Shown: in pieces, positions 8,634 to 16,246 of the stretch
How the letters are laid out: every line of letters begins with the position of its first letter
How positions within the stretch are numbered: position 1 is the stretch's first letter
NCBI RefSeq assembly: GCF_003330845.1
Contig: NZ_CP026121.1
Location: forward strand, 7,359,501 to 7,423,500
Length of the DNA: 64,000 bases
Direction of reading: 5' to 3'
DNA from: Streptomyces sp. Go-475
Lineage (GTDB): Bacteria > Actinomycetota > Actinomycetes > Streptomycetales > Streptomycetaceae
Position numbers and translations under genes: made by a program
The notes under the pieces: generated by a model
Seen by the model: the letters and a program-made list of their open reading frames with translations, nothing else
Told to the model about the DNA's origin: nothing
Databases searched by the model: none

Positions 8634-9881
8634 ATGCGGCGGACGGACCCGGTAGGCCACGGCCCCGTCCGGTTCGGGCCGCCGCTCCCCGAGGACGGGC
8701 TGCCGGTGCTGCCTGAGCTGTCCGCGGTGCTCGCCGCCGCGGCCTTCCGCGGCGGCCACGAACCGGTCGGTGGCGGCCCGGCCCTGCGCGAGGCCGCCTG
8801 CGGCTACTGGGACCGGCGCGGACTGCGCTGCGACCCCGACCGCGTGGCCGCCGGCCCCGGCGCGCCCGCCCTGCTGCTCGCGCTGACCGCCGCCCTCGGC
8901 GGCGACGTCCTCGTCCCGAGACCCTGCGCCGCGTGGTGGGCGCCGTACGCGCGCCTGCTGGGGCGCCCCTCCTTCCATGTGCCGACCCCGCCGGAGAGCG
9001 GCGGCGTCCCGGACCCGTACGCCCTGCTGGAGACGGTGCGCCGGGTCCGCGCCGAGGGCGGCGACCCGCGCCTGCTGGTGCTGTCCGTCGCCGACGACCC
9101 CACCGCGACCGTCGCCCCGCCCGAGCTGCTGCACGAGACCGTCGAGGCCGCCCAGGGGGAGGGCCTGCACCTGGTCAGCGACGAGACCTGGCGCGACACC
9201 CTGCACGACCCGCACGACACCGTGCTGCTCAGCCCCGCCGAGATGCTGCCCGACCGGGTCACCGTCGTCACCGACCTGGCCGGTGCCCTGCTCCCGCCCG
9301 GCTGGCCCGCCGCCGTGGCCCGCTTCCCGGCCGGCGAGGACGCCGACGGCCTCCACGCGCGCGTGCTCGACGTCCTCACCGCGCTCGACGCCCGGGTCGC
9401 CGCCCCCGTCGCCGCGGCGGCGGGCTACGCCCTGACGGAACCGGAGCCGGTGACCGCGCGCGTGGCCGGGGCGGTGCGCCTGCACGCGCGCGTGGCCGCC
9501 GAGGCGCACGCCGCCGTGGTCGGCGCGGGCGCCCTCGCCCGGCCGCCGCAGGCGGGCCGCCACCTGTACGTCGACCTCTCCCCGCTGCGCCCCGCGCTGA
9601 GCGCGCACGGCGTCGGCGACGCGCAGGAGTTGGAGGACTTCCTCTCCGCCCGTCTCGGCATGCCCGCGCCGGGCGGCCACCGCTTCGGCGACGAGCTCGA
9701 AGCCCCGCGCGTGCGGCTCTCCACCGGCGCGCTGGTGGCCGGCTCCGACACGGAACGCGCGGAATGCCTCACGTCACCCACGCCGTTGGAACTGCCGCAC
9801 GTGCACCACGCGTTGATCCACTTGAAGTCGGTCTTCGACGACCTCCGCGACGACGCTCAGCGATGGGAGCCTCCTCGATGA
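8634..9881 (+). CDS. Aminotransferase class I/II-fold protein lacking the PLP lysine
   Basis: The 415-aa sequence follows the fold-type I aminotransferase pattern. An LREAACGYWDRRGL segment is followed by the ALLLALTAALGGDVLVPRPCAAWW region and DETWRD (usual DEVY). Key cofactor contacts are altered: the NPTG turn reads DPTA, the tyrosine of D-x-x-Y is Trp, and the place of the Schiff-base lysine (S-x-S-K) reads TDLAGALLPPGW with no lysine. I therefore expect no ordinary transaminase activity; a binding or scaffold role is inferred. GGAGG precedes the ATG. Its stop overlaps the start of the metallo-beta-lactamase gene by four bases (ATGA), so the two proteins are made together. Confidence 0.8.
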   Translation: MRRTDPVGHGPVRFGPPLPEDGLPVLPELSAVLAAAAFRGGHEPVGGGPALREAACGYWDRRGLRCDPDRVAAGPGAPALLLALTAALGGDVLVPRPCAAWWAPYARLLGRPSFHVPTPPESGGVPDPYALLETVRRVRAEGGDPRLLVLSVADDPTATVAPPELLHETVEAAQGEGLHLVSDETWRDTLHDPHDTVLLSPAEMLPDRVTVVTDLAGALLPPGWPAAVARFPAGEDADGLHARVLDVLTALDARVAAPVAAAAGYALTEPEPVTARVAGAVRLHARVAAEAHAAVVGAGALARPPQAGRHLYVDLSPLRPALSAHGVGDAQELEDFLSARLGMPAPGGHRFGDELEAPRVRLSTGALVAGSDTERAECLTSPTPLELPHVHHALIHLKSVFDDLRDDAQRWEPPR

Positions 9882-10930
9882 CGCAGCAGTCCGAGTCGAC
9901 CACGAGCACGACCACCCGGGAAGCCGATGGTCCCGCCCTCCCGTCCCCGCTCGCGCCCCCGTACCCGCCCCTGGCCGAACCCCGGCCGCTGGCCGAGCGG
10001 AGAGTCTGGCCGCGCACCTTCCACGACCGGCTGACCGCCCCGCTCCCCGGCCTGAAGGCCATGGCCCGTTTCGCCCGCGAGGGCGCCGTGAGACCCGGCC
10101 CGGAAGGCCTCGCCGACATCCCCCTGCTGCCCTACGCCCCCGCCCCCCTGCCCCGCGTCGACGCCCGTACGGTCGCCGTCACCTGGGCGGGACACGCCAG
10201 TTGGGTCGTGCGGATCGGCGGACTGACCGTCCTCACCGACCCGGTCTGGTCCCGCCGCATCCTCGGCACCCCGGCCCGCATCACCCCCGTGGGCGTCCCC
10301 TGGGAGGACCTGCCCCGCGTCGACGCCGTCGTCATCAGCCACAACCACTACGACCACCTGGACGCCCCCACGCTGCGCCGACTCCCGCGCGACACCCCGG
10401 TGTTCGTGCCGGCCGGACTCGCCCGCTGGTTCCACCGCCGCCGCTTCACGCGCGTGACGGAGCTCGACTGGTGGGAGGCGGCCGAACTGAACGGCGTCCG
10501 CTTCGACTTCGTCCCGTCCCACCACTGGTCCAAGCGCACCCTCACCGACACCTGCCACAGCCTCTGGGGCGGCTGGGTCCTCACCGACCAGGAGGGCCGA
10601 CGCGTCTACTTCGCCGGCGACACGGGCTACGGCCACTGGTTCTCCCGCATCGGCCGCCGCTACCCCGGCATCGACCTCGCCCTCCTGCCCATCGGCGCCT
10701 ACGACCCCCGCTGGTGGCTCAGCGACGTCCACTGCGACCCGGAGGAAGCGGTCCGAGCGGCCCAGGACCTGGGAGCGACCAGGATGGCCCCCATGCACTG
10801 GGCCACCTTCGTCCTCTCGGCCGAGCCGGTCCTGGAACCCCTCACACGAGTCCGAGCGGCCTGGGAAAAAACGGGTCTGCCGCGCGAAAACCTGTGGGAC
10901 ATGCCGGTGGGCGCGTCAAAGGTGCTGTAG
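9878..10930 (+). CDS. MBL-fold hydrolase, NAPE-PLD-like
   Basis: The 350-aa protein belongs to the metallo-beta-lactamase superfamily, closest in motif pattern to N-acyl-phosphatidylethanolamine-hydrolysing phospholipase D and UlaG-like lactonases. Visible elements are TWAGHASWVVRIGGLTVLTDPVW, the HxHxDH metal site HNHYDH (155-160), PSHHWSKR, FAGDTGYG and the late histidine in MAPMHWATF. An N-terminal extension of about 90 residues (Ser/Thr-rich then Pro-rich) precedes the core. The start codon overlaps the stop of the pseudo-aminotransferase gene. A phosphodiesterase acting on lipid or N-acyl substrates is the family-based guess; the true substrate is unknown. Confidence 0.88.
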   Translation: MTQQSESTTSTTTREADGPALPSPLAPPYPPLAEPRPLAERRVWPRTFHDRLTAPLPGLKAMARFAREGAVRPGPEGLADIPLLPYAPAPLPRVDARTVAVTWAGHASWVVRIGGLTVLTDPVWSRRILGTPARITPVGVPWEDLPRVDAVVISHNHYDHLDAPTLRRLPRDTPVFVPAGLARWFHRRRFTRVTELDWWEAAELNGVRFDFVPSHHWSKRTLTDTCHSLWGGWVLTDQEGRRVYFAGDTGYGHWFSRIGRRYPGIDLALLPIGAYDPRWWLSDVHCDPEEAVRAAQDLGATRMAPMHWATFVLSAEPVLEPLTRVRAAWEKTGLPRENLWDMPVGASKVL

Positions 10931-10947
10931 GAGAACCGACCTGAAAA

Positions 10948-10992
10948 GGGGCGCGGGGAACTGCGCGAGCAACCACAGACCACCCGCACTCC
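10948..10992. repeat. Dispersed intergenic repeat, copy 1
   Basis: The core GGGGCGCGGGGAACTGCGCG is shared with a second copy at 32954, and similarity continues for about 25 further bases with substitutions. The GCGC/GCGC pairing can form a small hairpin. This copy sits between the convergent NAPE-PLD-like and DedA genes and may act as a terminator. I recall similar intergenic elements in many Streptomyces genomes but cannot check that here. Confidence 0.7.
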
Positions 10993-11016
10993 GCGAACGA
11001 CCGTACGCCCACGGCG

Positions 11017-11670
11017 CTACCGAACCCGCCGCACAAGACTCGGCACCACACTGATCAGCAAGGTCAGCCCGATCGCCGCCACCACACCCTCCCACGGCTC
11101 GTCGAACAACGACCCCCCGAGAATCCCGATCAACTGATACGTCACGGCCCAGGCCAGACAGGCCGGAAAGTTCCCCCGGGAGAACCGCCGCAGCGGCCAC
11201 TTCGCCAGCAGACACGCCAGCATCACCGGGATCCGCCCCGCCGGCACCAGCCGGGACAGCACCAGCACCGCGACCCCGTGCGCGGCCAGTTTCCCCTGCG
11301 CCTGCGCCAGCCGGTCCTCCGGCGCCCGCGCCCGGATCGCCTCCAGCCACCGCGACCCGTTCCTCGACCTCATCCCGCGCCGCCCCAGCCAGTACAGCGC
11401 CGCGTCGCCCAGGAACGCCGCCAGCGACGCCGTCACGAACACCATCGCCAGCGAGAACGGCGCCGTCTGGTGGAACGCGACCACCGCCGCCGAACTCACC
11501 AGCGCCCCCGTCGGGATGACGGGCACCAGCGCCCCGACGAACACGAGCAGAAAGAGCGTCGGATACCCGATCGCCTGCTGCGTGGACTCCGGCACCACGG
11601 ACGCCGGGGTGACGGCCGACACCGCCAGCAAAGGCACACCGGCCTGCGCCAGGGGCGCGGACCAGGTCAC
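11017..11670 (-). CDS. DedA/SNARE-associated (VTT) family membrane protein
   Basis: This 217-aa multi-pass membrane protein has the DedA pattern: the re-entrant VGALVPVIPTGALV segment, AAFLGDAALYWLGRRG, and the conserved SRLVPAGRIPVMLACLLAKWPLRRFSRGN loop before the last two helices (WAVTYQLIGILGG and AIGLTLLISVVPSL). Family members include lipid scramblases such as those recycling undecaprenyl phosphate. Its ATG overlaps the stop of the UlaG-like hydrolase gene by four bases, so a shared membrane or lipid-related role is plausible but inferred. It is convergent with the NAPE-PLD-like gene across a repeat-containing gap. Confidence 0.9.
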   Translation of the reverse strand: MTWSAPLAQAGVPLLAVSAVTPASVVPESTQQAIGYPTLFLLVFVGALVPVIPTGALVSSAAVVAFHQTAPFSLAMVFVTASLAAFLGDAALYWLGRRGMRSRNGSRWLEAIRARAPEDRLAQAQGKLAAHGVAVLVLSRLVPAGRIPVMLACLLAKWPLRRFSRGNFPACLAWAVTYQLIGILGGSLFDEPWEGVVAAIGLTLLISVVPSLVRRVR

Positions 11671-12440
11671 CGCGCGCCCTCCAGGCGCACGCTCTCCCCG
11701 TGTCCCAGCCGGTGCACCGCCACGTCCGGCGCGTGCCGGGCCGCCAGCCGTACGAACTCGTCCCCGGGCGCGTGGAACTCGTGGGGGCGCACGGCGTCCA
11801 TCCCGATCGGCCAGTACGTGCCGTAGTGCACCGGCACCGCACTGCTCGGCGCCAGCCGCGCCAGCGCCTCCGCCGCCCGGCCCGCGTCCAGATGCCCCTC
11901 GCCCAGGTACGGCCCCCAGCCGCCCACCGGCAGCAGCGCCACCTCGACCGGCCCGACCTCCTTGGCCATCTCGTCGAACAGCCCCGTGTCCCCGGCGAAG
12001 TACGTCCGCGCCTCACCGGCGATGACGTAGCCGAGAGCGGGGGAGCGGTGGGGCCCGAGCGGCAGCCGCCGCCCGTCGTGCCGCGCGGGCACCGCCCGTA
12101 CGACGAGGTCGCCGACCGGTGTCTCGTCGCCGGGAGCCACCTCGCTCACCCGCAGGTGCGCGAGCCGGCGCAGACCGGGGACGGCCCGGCGCGCGCCCCG
12201 GGGCACGAGCAGGCGCGTGCCCGGCGCGAGCCCCATCAGCGAGGGCAGGTGCAGGTGGTCGGCGTGCAGATGGGAGACCAGCGCCACGTCCGCCCGCCGG
12301 GCGCCGGGCGGCGGCAGGTCTCCGCGCCGGCGGCGCAGGTGCGCGAGCCGGCGCGCGAACAACGGGTCGGTGAGTACGCGTACGTTCGAGTCCTCGACCG
12401 TGCAAGTGGCGTGACCCCACCAGGTGATCTCCACCGGCAC
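11667..12440 (-). CDS. MBL-fold metal-dependent hydrolase, UlaG-like
   Basis: The 257-aa protein is a compact metallo-beta-lactamase fold hydrolase. It shows WWGHATCTV, VLTDPLFARR, the metal site HLHADH (57-62), ARHDGRR, YFAGDTGLF and a late PVHYGTYWPIG histidine motif. This is the same broad branch as the NAPE-PLD-like protein encoded 700 bases away, but with no N-terminal extension. Lactonase or phosphodiesterase activity is possible; the substrate is unknown. It is the first gene of a two-gene minus-strand unit with the DedA gene (four-base overlap) and is divergent from the resolvase-like small gene. Confidence 0.88.
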   Translation of the reverse strand: MPVEITWWGHATCTVEDSNVRVLTDPLFARRLAHLRRRRGDLPPPGARRADVALVSHLHADHLHLPSLMGLAPGTRLLVPRGARRAVPGLRRLAHLRVSEVAPGDETPVGDLVVRAVPARHDGRRLPLGPHRSPALGYVIAGEARTYFAGDTGLFDEMAKEVGPVEVALLPVGGWGPYLGEGHLDAGRAAEALARLAPSSAVPVHYGTYWPIGMDAVRPHEFHAPGDEFVRLAARHAPDVAVHRLGHGESVRLEGAR

Positions 12441-12523
12441 TTCTTTGCCTCCTTCGCGCGACTCCCCGAAGCCTACGTGCAGGAGTAGGGTCGGCGGCGA
12501 AACCGGAGGTGAGGGGGGACGCC

Positions 12524-12925
12524 ATGGTGCCGGTCCGGGTCACGGCGATCGCGAGTCTGACGCCGCTGGAGGAGCTCGACGACGATCCGTTCCTCGTCGA
12601 CTCCCGCAGCCAGCACGCGATGTGCGCCCGCTGGGCCGCCGAGCGGGGCTACGTGGTCAGCCGGGAGTTGCTGGTGCGGGGGCTGCGCCCCGACCACGGC
12701 GCGCTGTGGGACGGCGTCCGGCCCGGCCTCGACCTGTTCGTGGCGCCCAGCCGGCGGGTCCTGGAGAGCGCGCTCGCGTCCGTCGAGCAGTTCACCGCCG
12801 AGTGCGCGCGGCGCGGGGTGCGGGTCGAGACGGTGGGGCACGCGGAGCCGGCGTACGACGCGGCGATGAAGGCGTGCGTGCACCGCCGGCTCTCGATGCC
12901 GACGGCGGGCTACGACGGCCGCTGA
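12524..12925 (+). CDS. Hypothetical protein with resolvase-like N-terminal fold pattern
   Basis: This 133-aa protein is not assigned to a family with certainty. Its layout resembles the catalytic domain of serine recombinases: an early VDSRSQHAMCARWAAERGYVV (Q-x-x-x-C-x-x-W-A then GY-x-V), then LWDGVRPGLDLFVAPSRRVLES, then FTAECARRGVRVETVG, mirroring the QR...A...G, V-x-x-G-x-x-D and L-x-x-x-G-V-x-V blocks. The conserved arginines and C-terminal DNA-binding part are not evident, so recombinase activity is unlikely. It looks like a standalone degenerate domain. The ATG follows a strong GAGGGGGGA site. It is divergent from the UlaG-like gene. Confidence 0.65.
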   Translation: MVPVRVTAIASLTPLEELDDDPFLVDSRSQHAMCARWAAERGYVVSRELLVRGLRPDHGALWDGVRPGLDLFVAPSRRVLESALASVEQFTAECARRGVRVETVGHAEPAYDAAMKACVHRRLSMPTAGYDGR

Positions 12926-13027
12926 GCGGGGGCGGCCCCGGCTCGAAGGACGCCGGAGGCACGGCAGGCCACCTCCAGGGCATTGAGAGACTGTGGGGGA
13001 GGGCCCGCGGTCGGGGCGGGCCAGGAC

Positions 13028-15106
13028 GTGAGGTGGCTGGACGTGCGGTGGCGGCGGGTTGCCAGTCAGGTGGGGCGGAGCGTCGCCGTGTGGGCGGTCT
13101 CCACCGTCACCATGCTCGTGCTCGCCGGGATCCTCCCGGACTTCCGGCTCCGGTCGGCCGACGGCGACAGCGCGACCGACATCGCCGTCACCGCGGCCTT
13201 CGGCGCCGGAGCCTTCGGACTGCTGTCGGCCCTGGTGTGGCCGCTGCTGGTCCGGCTGCTGCTCCTCGTGCCGGCGCTGGTGCTCGGGCTGCTGGTGTTC
13301 TTCCTCAACGGCGCGCTGCTCACGCTCGCCCTGCGGCTGAACCCCGCCGAGCGCGGCGCCGCCGCCCCGGAGACCGCCGTCGTGGTCGCCGCCGTGATGT
13401 CGGCCGTCGCGTCGGCGACCGGCGCCGCCCTGGCCGTGCGCGACGACGACGCCTACCGCCGCCGGCTGTACCGCCTCTCCGACCGCCGCCGCCGGTCCGG
13501 ACCACCCTGCCCGGCCGGGCCCGGCACGGTCTTCCTGCAACTCGACGGCGTCGGCCACGACACCCTGCTGGACGCGGTCGGCAAGGGCCTGATGCCCACC
13601 GTCGCCCGCTGGCTCGGCCCCGGCGACGGCGGCCGCCCCACCCACCGCCTCACGCCCTGGCGCACCGACTGGTCCAGCCAGACCGGCGCCAGCCAGCTCG
13701 GCATCCTGCACGGCAGCAACCACGACGTCCCCGCGTTCCGCTGGTACGAGAAGGACACCCGCGAGGTCGTCGTCTGCAACCGCCCGACCAGCGCCGCCGA
13801 ACTCCAGCGGCGTGCCGTCGGCTACGCCGGACACGACGGTCTGCTGAGCGTCGACGGCGCCTCCCGCGGCAACCTGTTCAGCGGCGGCGCCGGGCAGCAG
13901 GCCCTCGTGCTGTCGATCGCCACCCGCCGCCGCAGCCGCGAGAACCGCTCCCGGGCCGGGTACTTCGCCTACTTCTCCGACCCGGCCAACGCCGTGCGCA
14001 CGGCGCTGTCCTTCGTCGCCGAGGTGGGCCGGGAGATCGGCCAGTCCACCCGGGCGAGGCTGCGCAAGCAGCGCCCGCGCGTCTCCCGCGGCGGCCTCTA
14101 CCCGTTCATCCGCGCCTTCGCGACCGTCGTCGAGCGGGACGTCGTCGTGGCCGCCGTGATGGGCGACATGCTCGCCGGGCGCACCGCCGTCTACGCCGAC
14201 CTCGTGGCCTACGACGAGGTCGCCCACCACTCCGGCCCGGCGAGCCGCGACGCGCAGAAGGTCCTCGAACGCCTCGACCGCTCCCTCGCGCTGATCGAGA
14301 ACGTCGCCGAGCACGCCCCGCGCCCGTACCGGATCGTCGTGCTGTCCGACCACGGCCAGAGCCCCGGGGAGACCTTCCGCTCCCGCTACGGCCTCACCCT
14401 CGGCGACCTGGTGCGGGCCGGCTGCGGACTGCCCGTGCCGCGCCGCGCGGAGCGCACCCGCAGCGGCGCTGAGGCCCGCACGGCCGTGCGCGCCGCCCTG
14501 CGCATCCCGGTCGAGGAGGGCGAGGGGCAGCACCGCCCCGCGCGCCGCTCGGAGCCGATCGTGCTGGCCTCCGGCAACCTCGGTCTGGTCTCCTTCCCGG
14601 ACGTCACGCACCGGATGAGCAAGGAGGAGATCGACGCTCGCCACCCCGCGCTGCTGCCGACCCTCGCCAACCACCCCGGCATCGGCTTCCTGCTGGTCCG
14701 CAGCGACCGGCACGGCGGTGTCGTCCTCGGCGCGTACGGAGCGGAGATCCCGCTGGCCGACCTCGACGAGGACCCCGGCCCGCTCGCCCCGTTCGGGCCG
14801 GGCGCGGTCGAAGCGGTCCGCCGTACGCACACCTTCCCGCACACCGCCGACATCATGGTGAACTCCTTCCACGACCCGGCCGACGGCGAAGTCCTCGCCT
14901 TCGAGGAGCAGATCGGCTCGCACGGCGGCCTCGGCGGCGCCCAGGGCAAGCCCTTCCTGCTGTCGCCGCTCGTGCTGTCCGCGCCGGTGGAGGACGGGGC
15001 GGAACTCGTCGGCGCCGAGCACGTCCACCGCGTCCTGAGCCGCTGGCTGCGCGAGTCGAACGGACCGCAGGTGCCGCTGGAGACGAGCGAGGAGCGCGCC
15101 GCCTGA
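13028..15106 (+). CDS. Membrane-anchored alkaline-phosphatase-superfamily phosphodiesterase with holin-like N-terminus
   Basis: About 692 aa from the chosen GTG; an upstream TTG at 12983 would add 15 residues and GTG at 13043 would remove 5. The N-terminal 130 residues hold four hydrophobic helices of the actinobacterial holin-like type (WAVSTVTMLVLAGILP to ALLTLAL to VVVAAVMSAVASATGAAL). The remainder is an alkaline-phosphatase-fold hydrolase: FLQLDGVGHDTL (first metal Asp), a WRTDWSSQTGASQLGILHG nucleophile region, DLVAYDEVAHHSG and VVLSDHGQS (metal Asp/His). It probably cleaves a phosphodiester, nucleotide or lipid head group at the membrane. No recognised RBS clearly decides the start. 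It lies upstream of the MoxR/VWA pair but with a 78-base gap. Confidence 0.82.
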   Translation: MRWLDVRWRRVASQVGRSVAVWAVSTVTMLVLAGILPDFRLRSADGDSATDIAVTAAFGAGAFGLLSALVWPLLVRLLLLVPALVLGLLVFFLNGALLTLALRLNPAERGAAAPETAVVVAAVMSAVASATGAALAVRDDDAYRRRLYRLSDRRRRSGPPCPAGPGTVFLQLDGVGHDTLLDAVGKGLMPTVARWLGPGDGGRPTHRLTPWRTDWSSQTGASQLGILHGSNHDVPAFRWYEKDTREVVVCNRPTSAAELQRRAVGYAGHDGLLSVDGASRGNLFSGGAGQQALVLSIATRRRSRENRSRAGYFAYFSDPANAVRTALSFVAEVGREIGQSTRARLRKQRPRVSRGGLYPFIRAFATVVERDVVVAAVMGDMLAGRTAVYADLVAYDEVAHHSGPASRDAQKVLERLDRSLALIENVAEHAPRPYRIVVLSDHGQSPGETFRSRYGLTLGDLVRAGCGLPVPRRAERTRSGAEARTAVRAALRIPVEEGEGQHRPARRSEPIVLASGNLGLVSFPDVTHRMSKEEIDARHPALLPTLANHPGIGFLLVRSDRHGGVVLGAYGAEIPLADLDEDPGPLAPFGPGAVEAVRRTHTFPHTADIMVNSFHDPADGEVLAFEEQIGSHGGLGGAQGKPFLLSPLVLSAPVEDGAELVGAEHVHRVLSRWLRESNGPQVPLETSEERAA

Positions 15107-15184
15107 AATTGGGCTGCGTTCGCGGAGCCGTGCTCCCACACTGGTGGGGCTCGTCCTCCTCCCACCTCCCAAGGAGCCCCTGCC

Positions 15185-16246
15185 GTGCAGGCAGCCGTCA
15201 CCGTCACGCCCGCCCGCCTCCCCGACCTGCTGCTCGGCCTCGCCACCGTGCGGCCGGTCTTCATCTGGGGCGCCCCCGGCATCGGGAAGTCCTCCCTGGT
15301 GCGGAACTTCGCCGACTCGCTGGGCCTGGAGTGCGTGAGCCTGCTGGGCACCCAGCTCGCCCCGGAGGACCTCATCGGCGTCCCGCAGATCCGCGACGGC
15401 CGCTCGGTGTTCTGCCCGCCCGAGGCGATCGCCCGGGACGAGCCGTACTGCCTGTTCCTGGACGAGCTCAACGCGGCCACGCCGGATGTGCAGAAGGCGT
15501 TCTACTCGCTGATCCTCGACCGCCGCATCGGCAGCTACGAACTGCCCAAGGGCTCGATCGTCATCGGCGCCGGCAACCGCGCCACCGACAACGCGCTCGC
15601 CCGGCCCATCGCCTCCGCGCTGGTCAACCGGCTCACCCACGTGCACCTGGAGGCCTCCGCCAAGGACTGGCTGACCTGGGCCGGGAACAACGGCATCCAC
15701 CCCTGGATCGCGGACCACCTCACCGACCGGCCCGACCACCTGTGGTCCAAGCCGCCCAAGACGGAGGAGCCGTTCTCCACGCCCCGCTCCTGGCACATGC
15801 TCTCCGACGCCCTGCACTCCTTCGGCCGCGACCTGGACGAGGAGACGCTGCGGGTGCTCGCGCACGGCACGCTGACGCCCGCGCACGCCGAGGCGTTCTG
15901 CGGCTACGTCAAGGTCGTGCGCAGCCGCTACGGCATCGAGGCGATCATCAAAGGCGACGCCCGCTGGCCGAACCGCCCGGAGGACCGCGACCTGCTCTAC
16001 TACCTCGCCGACTCCTTCCGCGGCCGCCTGGTCAAGGAACTGCCCGTCAGCAAGGAGCACATGTCGGCGAACGGCCGGCAGACCGCCTACCGCGCCAAGT
16101 CGCTGCTGGTGCAGCTCGCCGAGATATCCGTCGAGGTCGCCCAGACCGTCATCGCCTCCGACGCCGACGGCAACCCCGTGCTGCCCTCCTGGTTCCTCGT
16201 CGAGGCGGCGCGGGACATGCCCCGGCTGGTGGAGGCGCGGCGGTGA
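15185..16246 (+). CDS. MoxR-type AAA+ ATPase
   Basis: The 353-aa protein begins with GTG. It has Walker A (GAPGIGKSS, about 29-37), Walker B (YCLFLDELNAA) and a sensor-1 region (VIGAGNRATDNALARPI), followed by the AAA lid. The overall pattern is that of MoxR-like ATPases (AAA_5/RavA-like), chaperones that usually pair with a von Willebrand A protein. Its stop overlaps the GTG start of the next gene, which indeed carries a VWA domain, giving direct support for a functional couple. The ATPase likely remodels a target recognised through the VWA partner; the target is unknown. Confidence 0.9.
   Translation: MQAAVTVTPARLPDLLLGLATVRPVFIWGAPGIGKSSLVRNFADSLGLECVSLLGTQLAPEDLIGVPQIRDGRSVFCPPEAIARDEPYCLFLDELNAATPDVQKAFYSLILDRRIGSYELPKGSIVIGAGNRATDNALARPIASALVNRLTHVHLEASAKDWLTWAGNNGIHPWIADHLTDRPDHLWSKPPKTEEPFSTPRSWHMLSDALHSFGRDLDEETLRVLAHGTLTPAHAEAFCGYVKVVRSRYGIEAIIKGDARWPNRPEDRDLLYYLADSFRGRLVKELPVSKEHMSANGRQTAYRAKSLLVQLAEISVEVAQTVIASDADGNPVLPSWFLVEAARDMPRLVEARR

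Noticed and set aside
12473..16060. Long minus-strand open frame (1195 codons)
   Set aside because: Antisense to the holin-phosphodiesterase and MoxR genes; composition is low-complexity GC shadow.
15109..16242. N-terminal extension of the VWA frame
   Set aside because: Overlaps the MoxR gene in another frame. The GTG at 16243 with GTGA overlap is the natural start.
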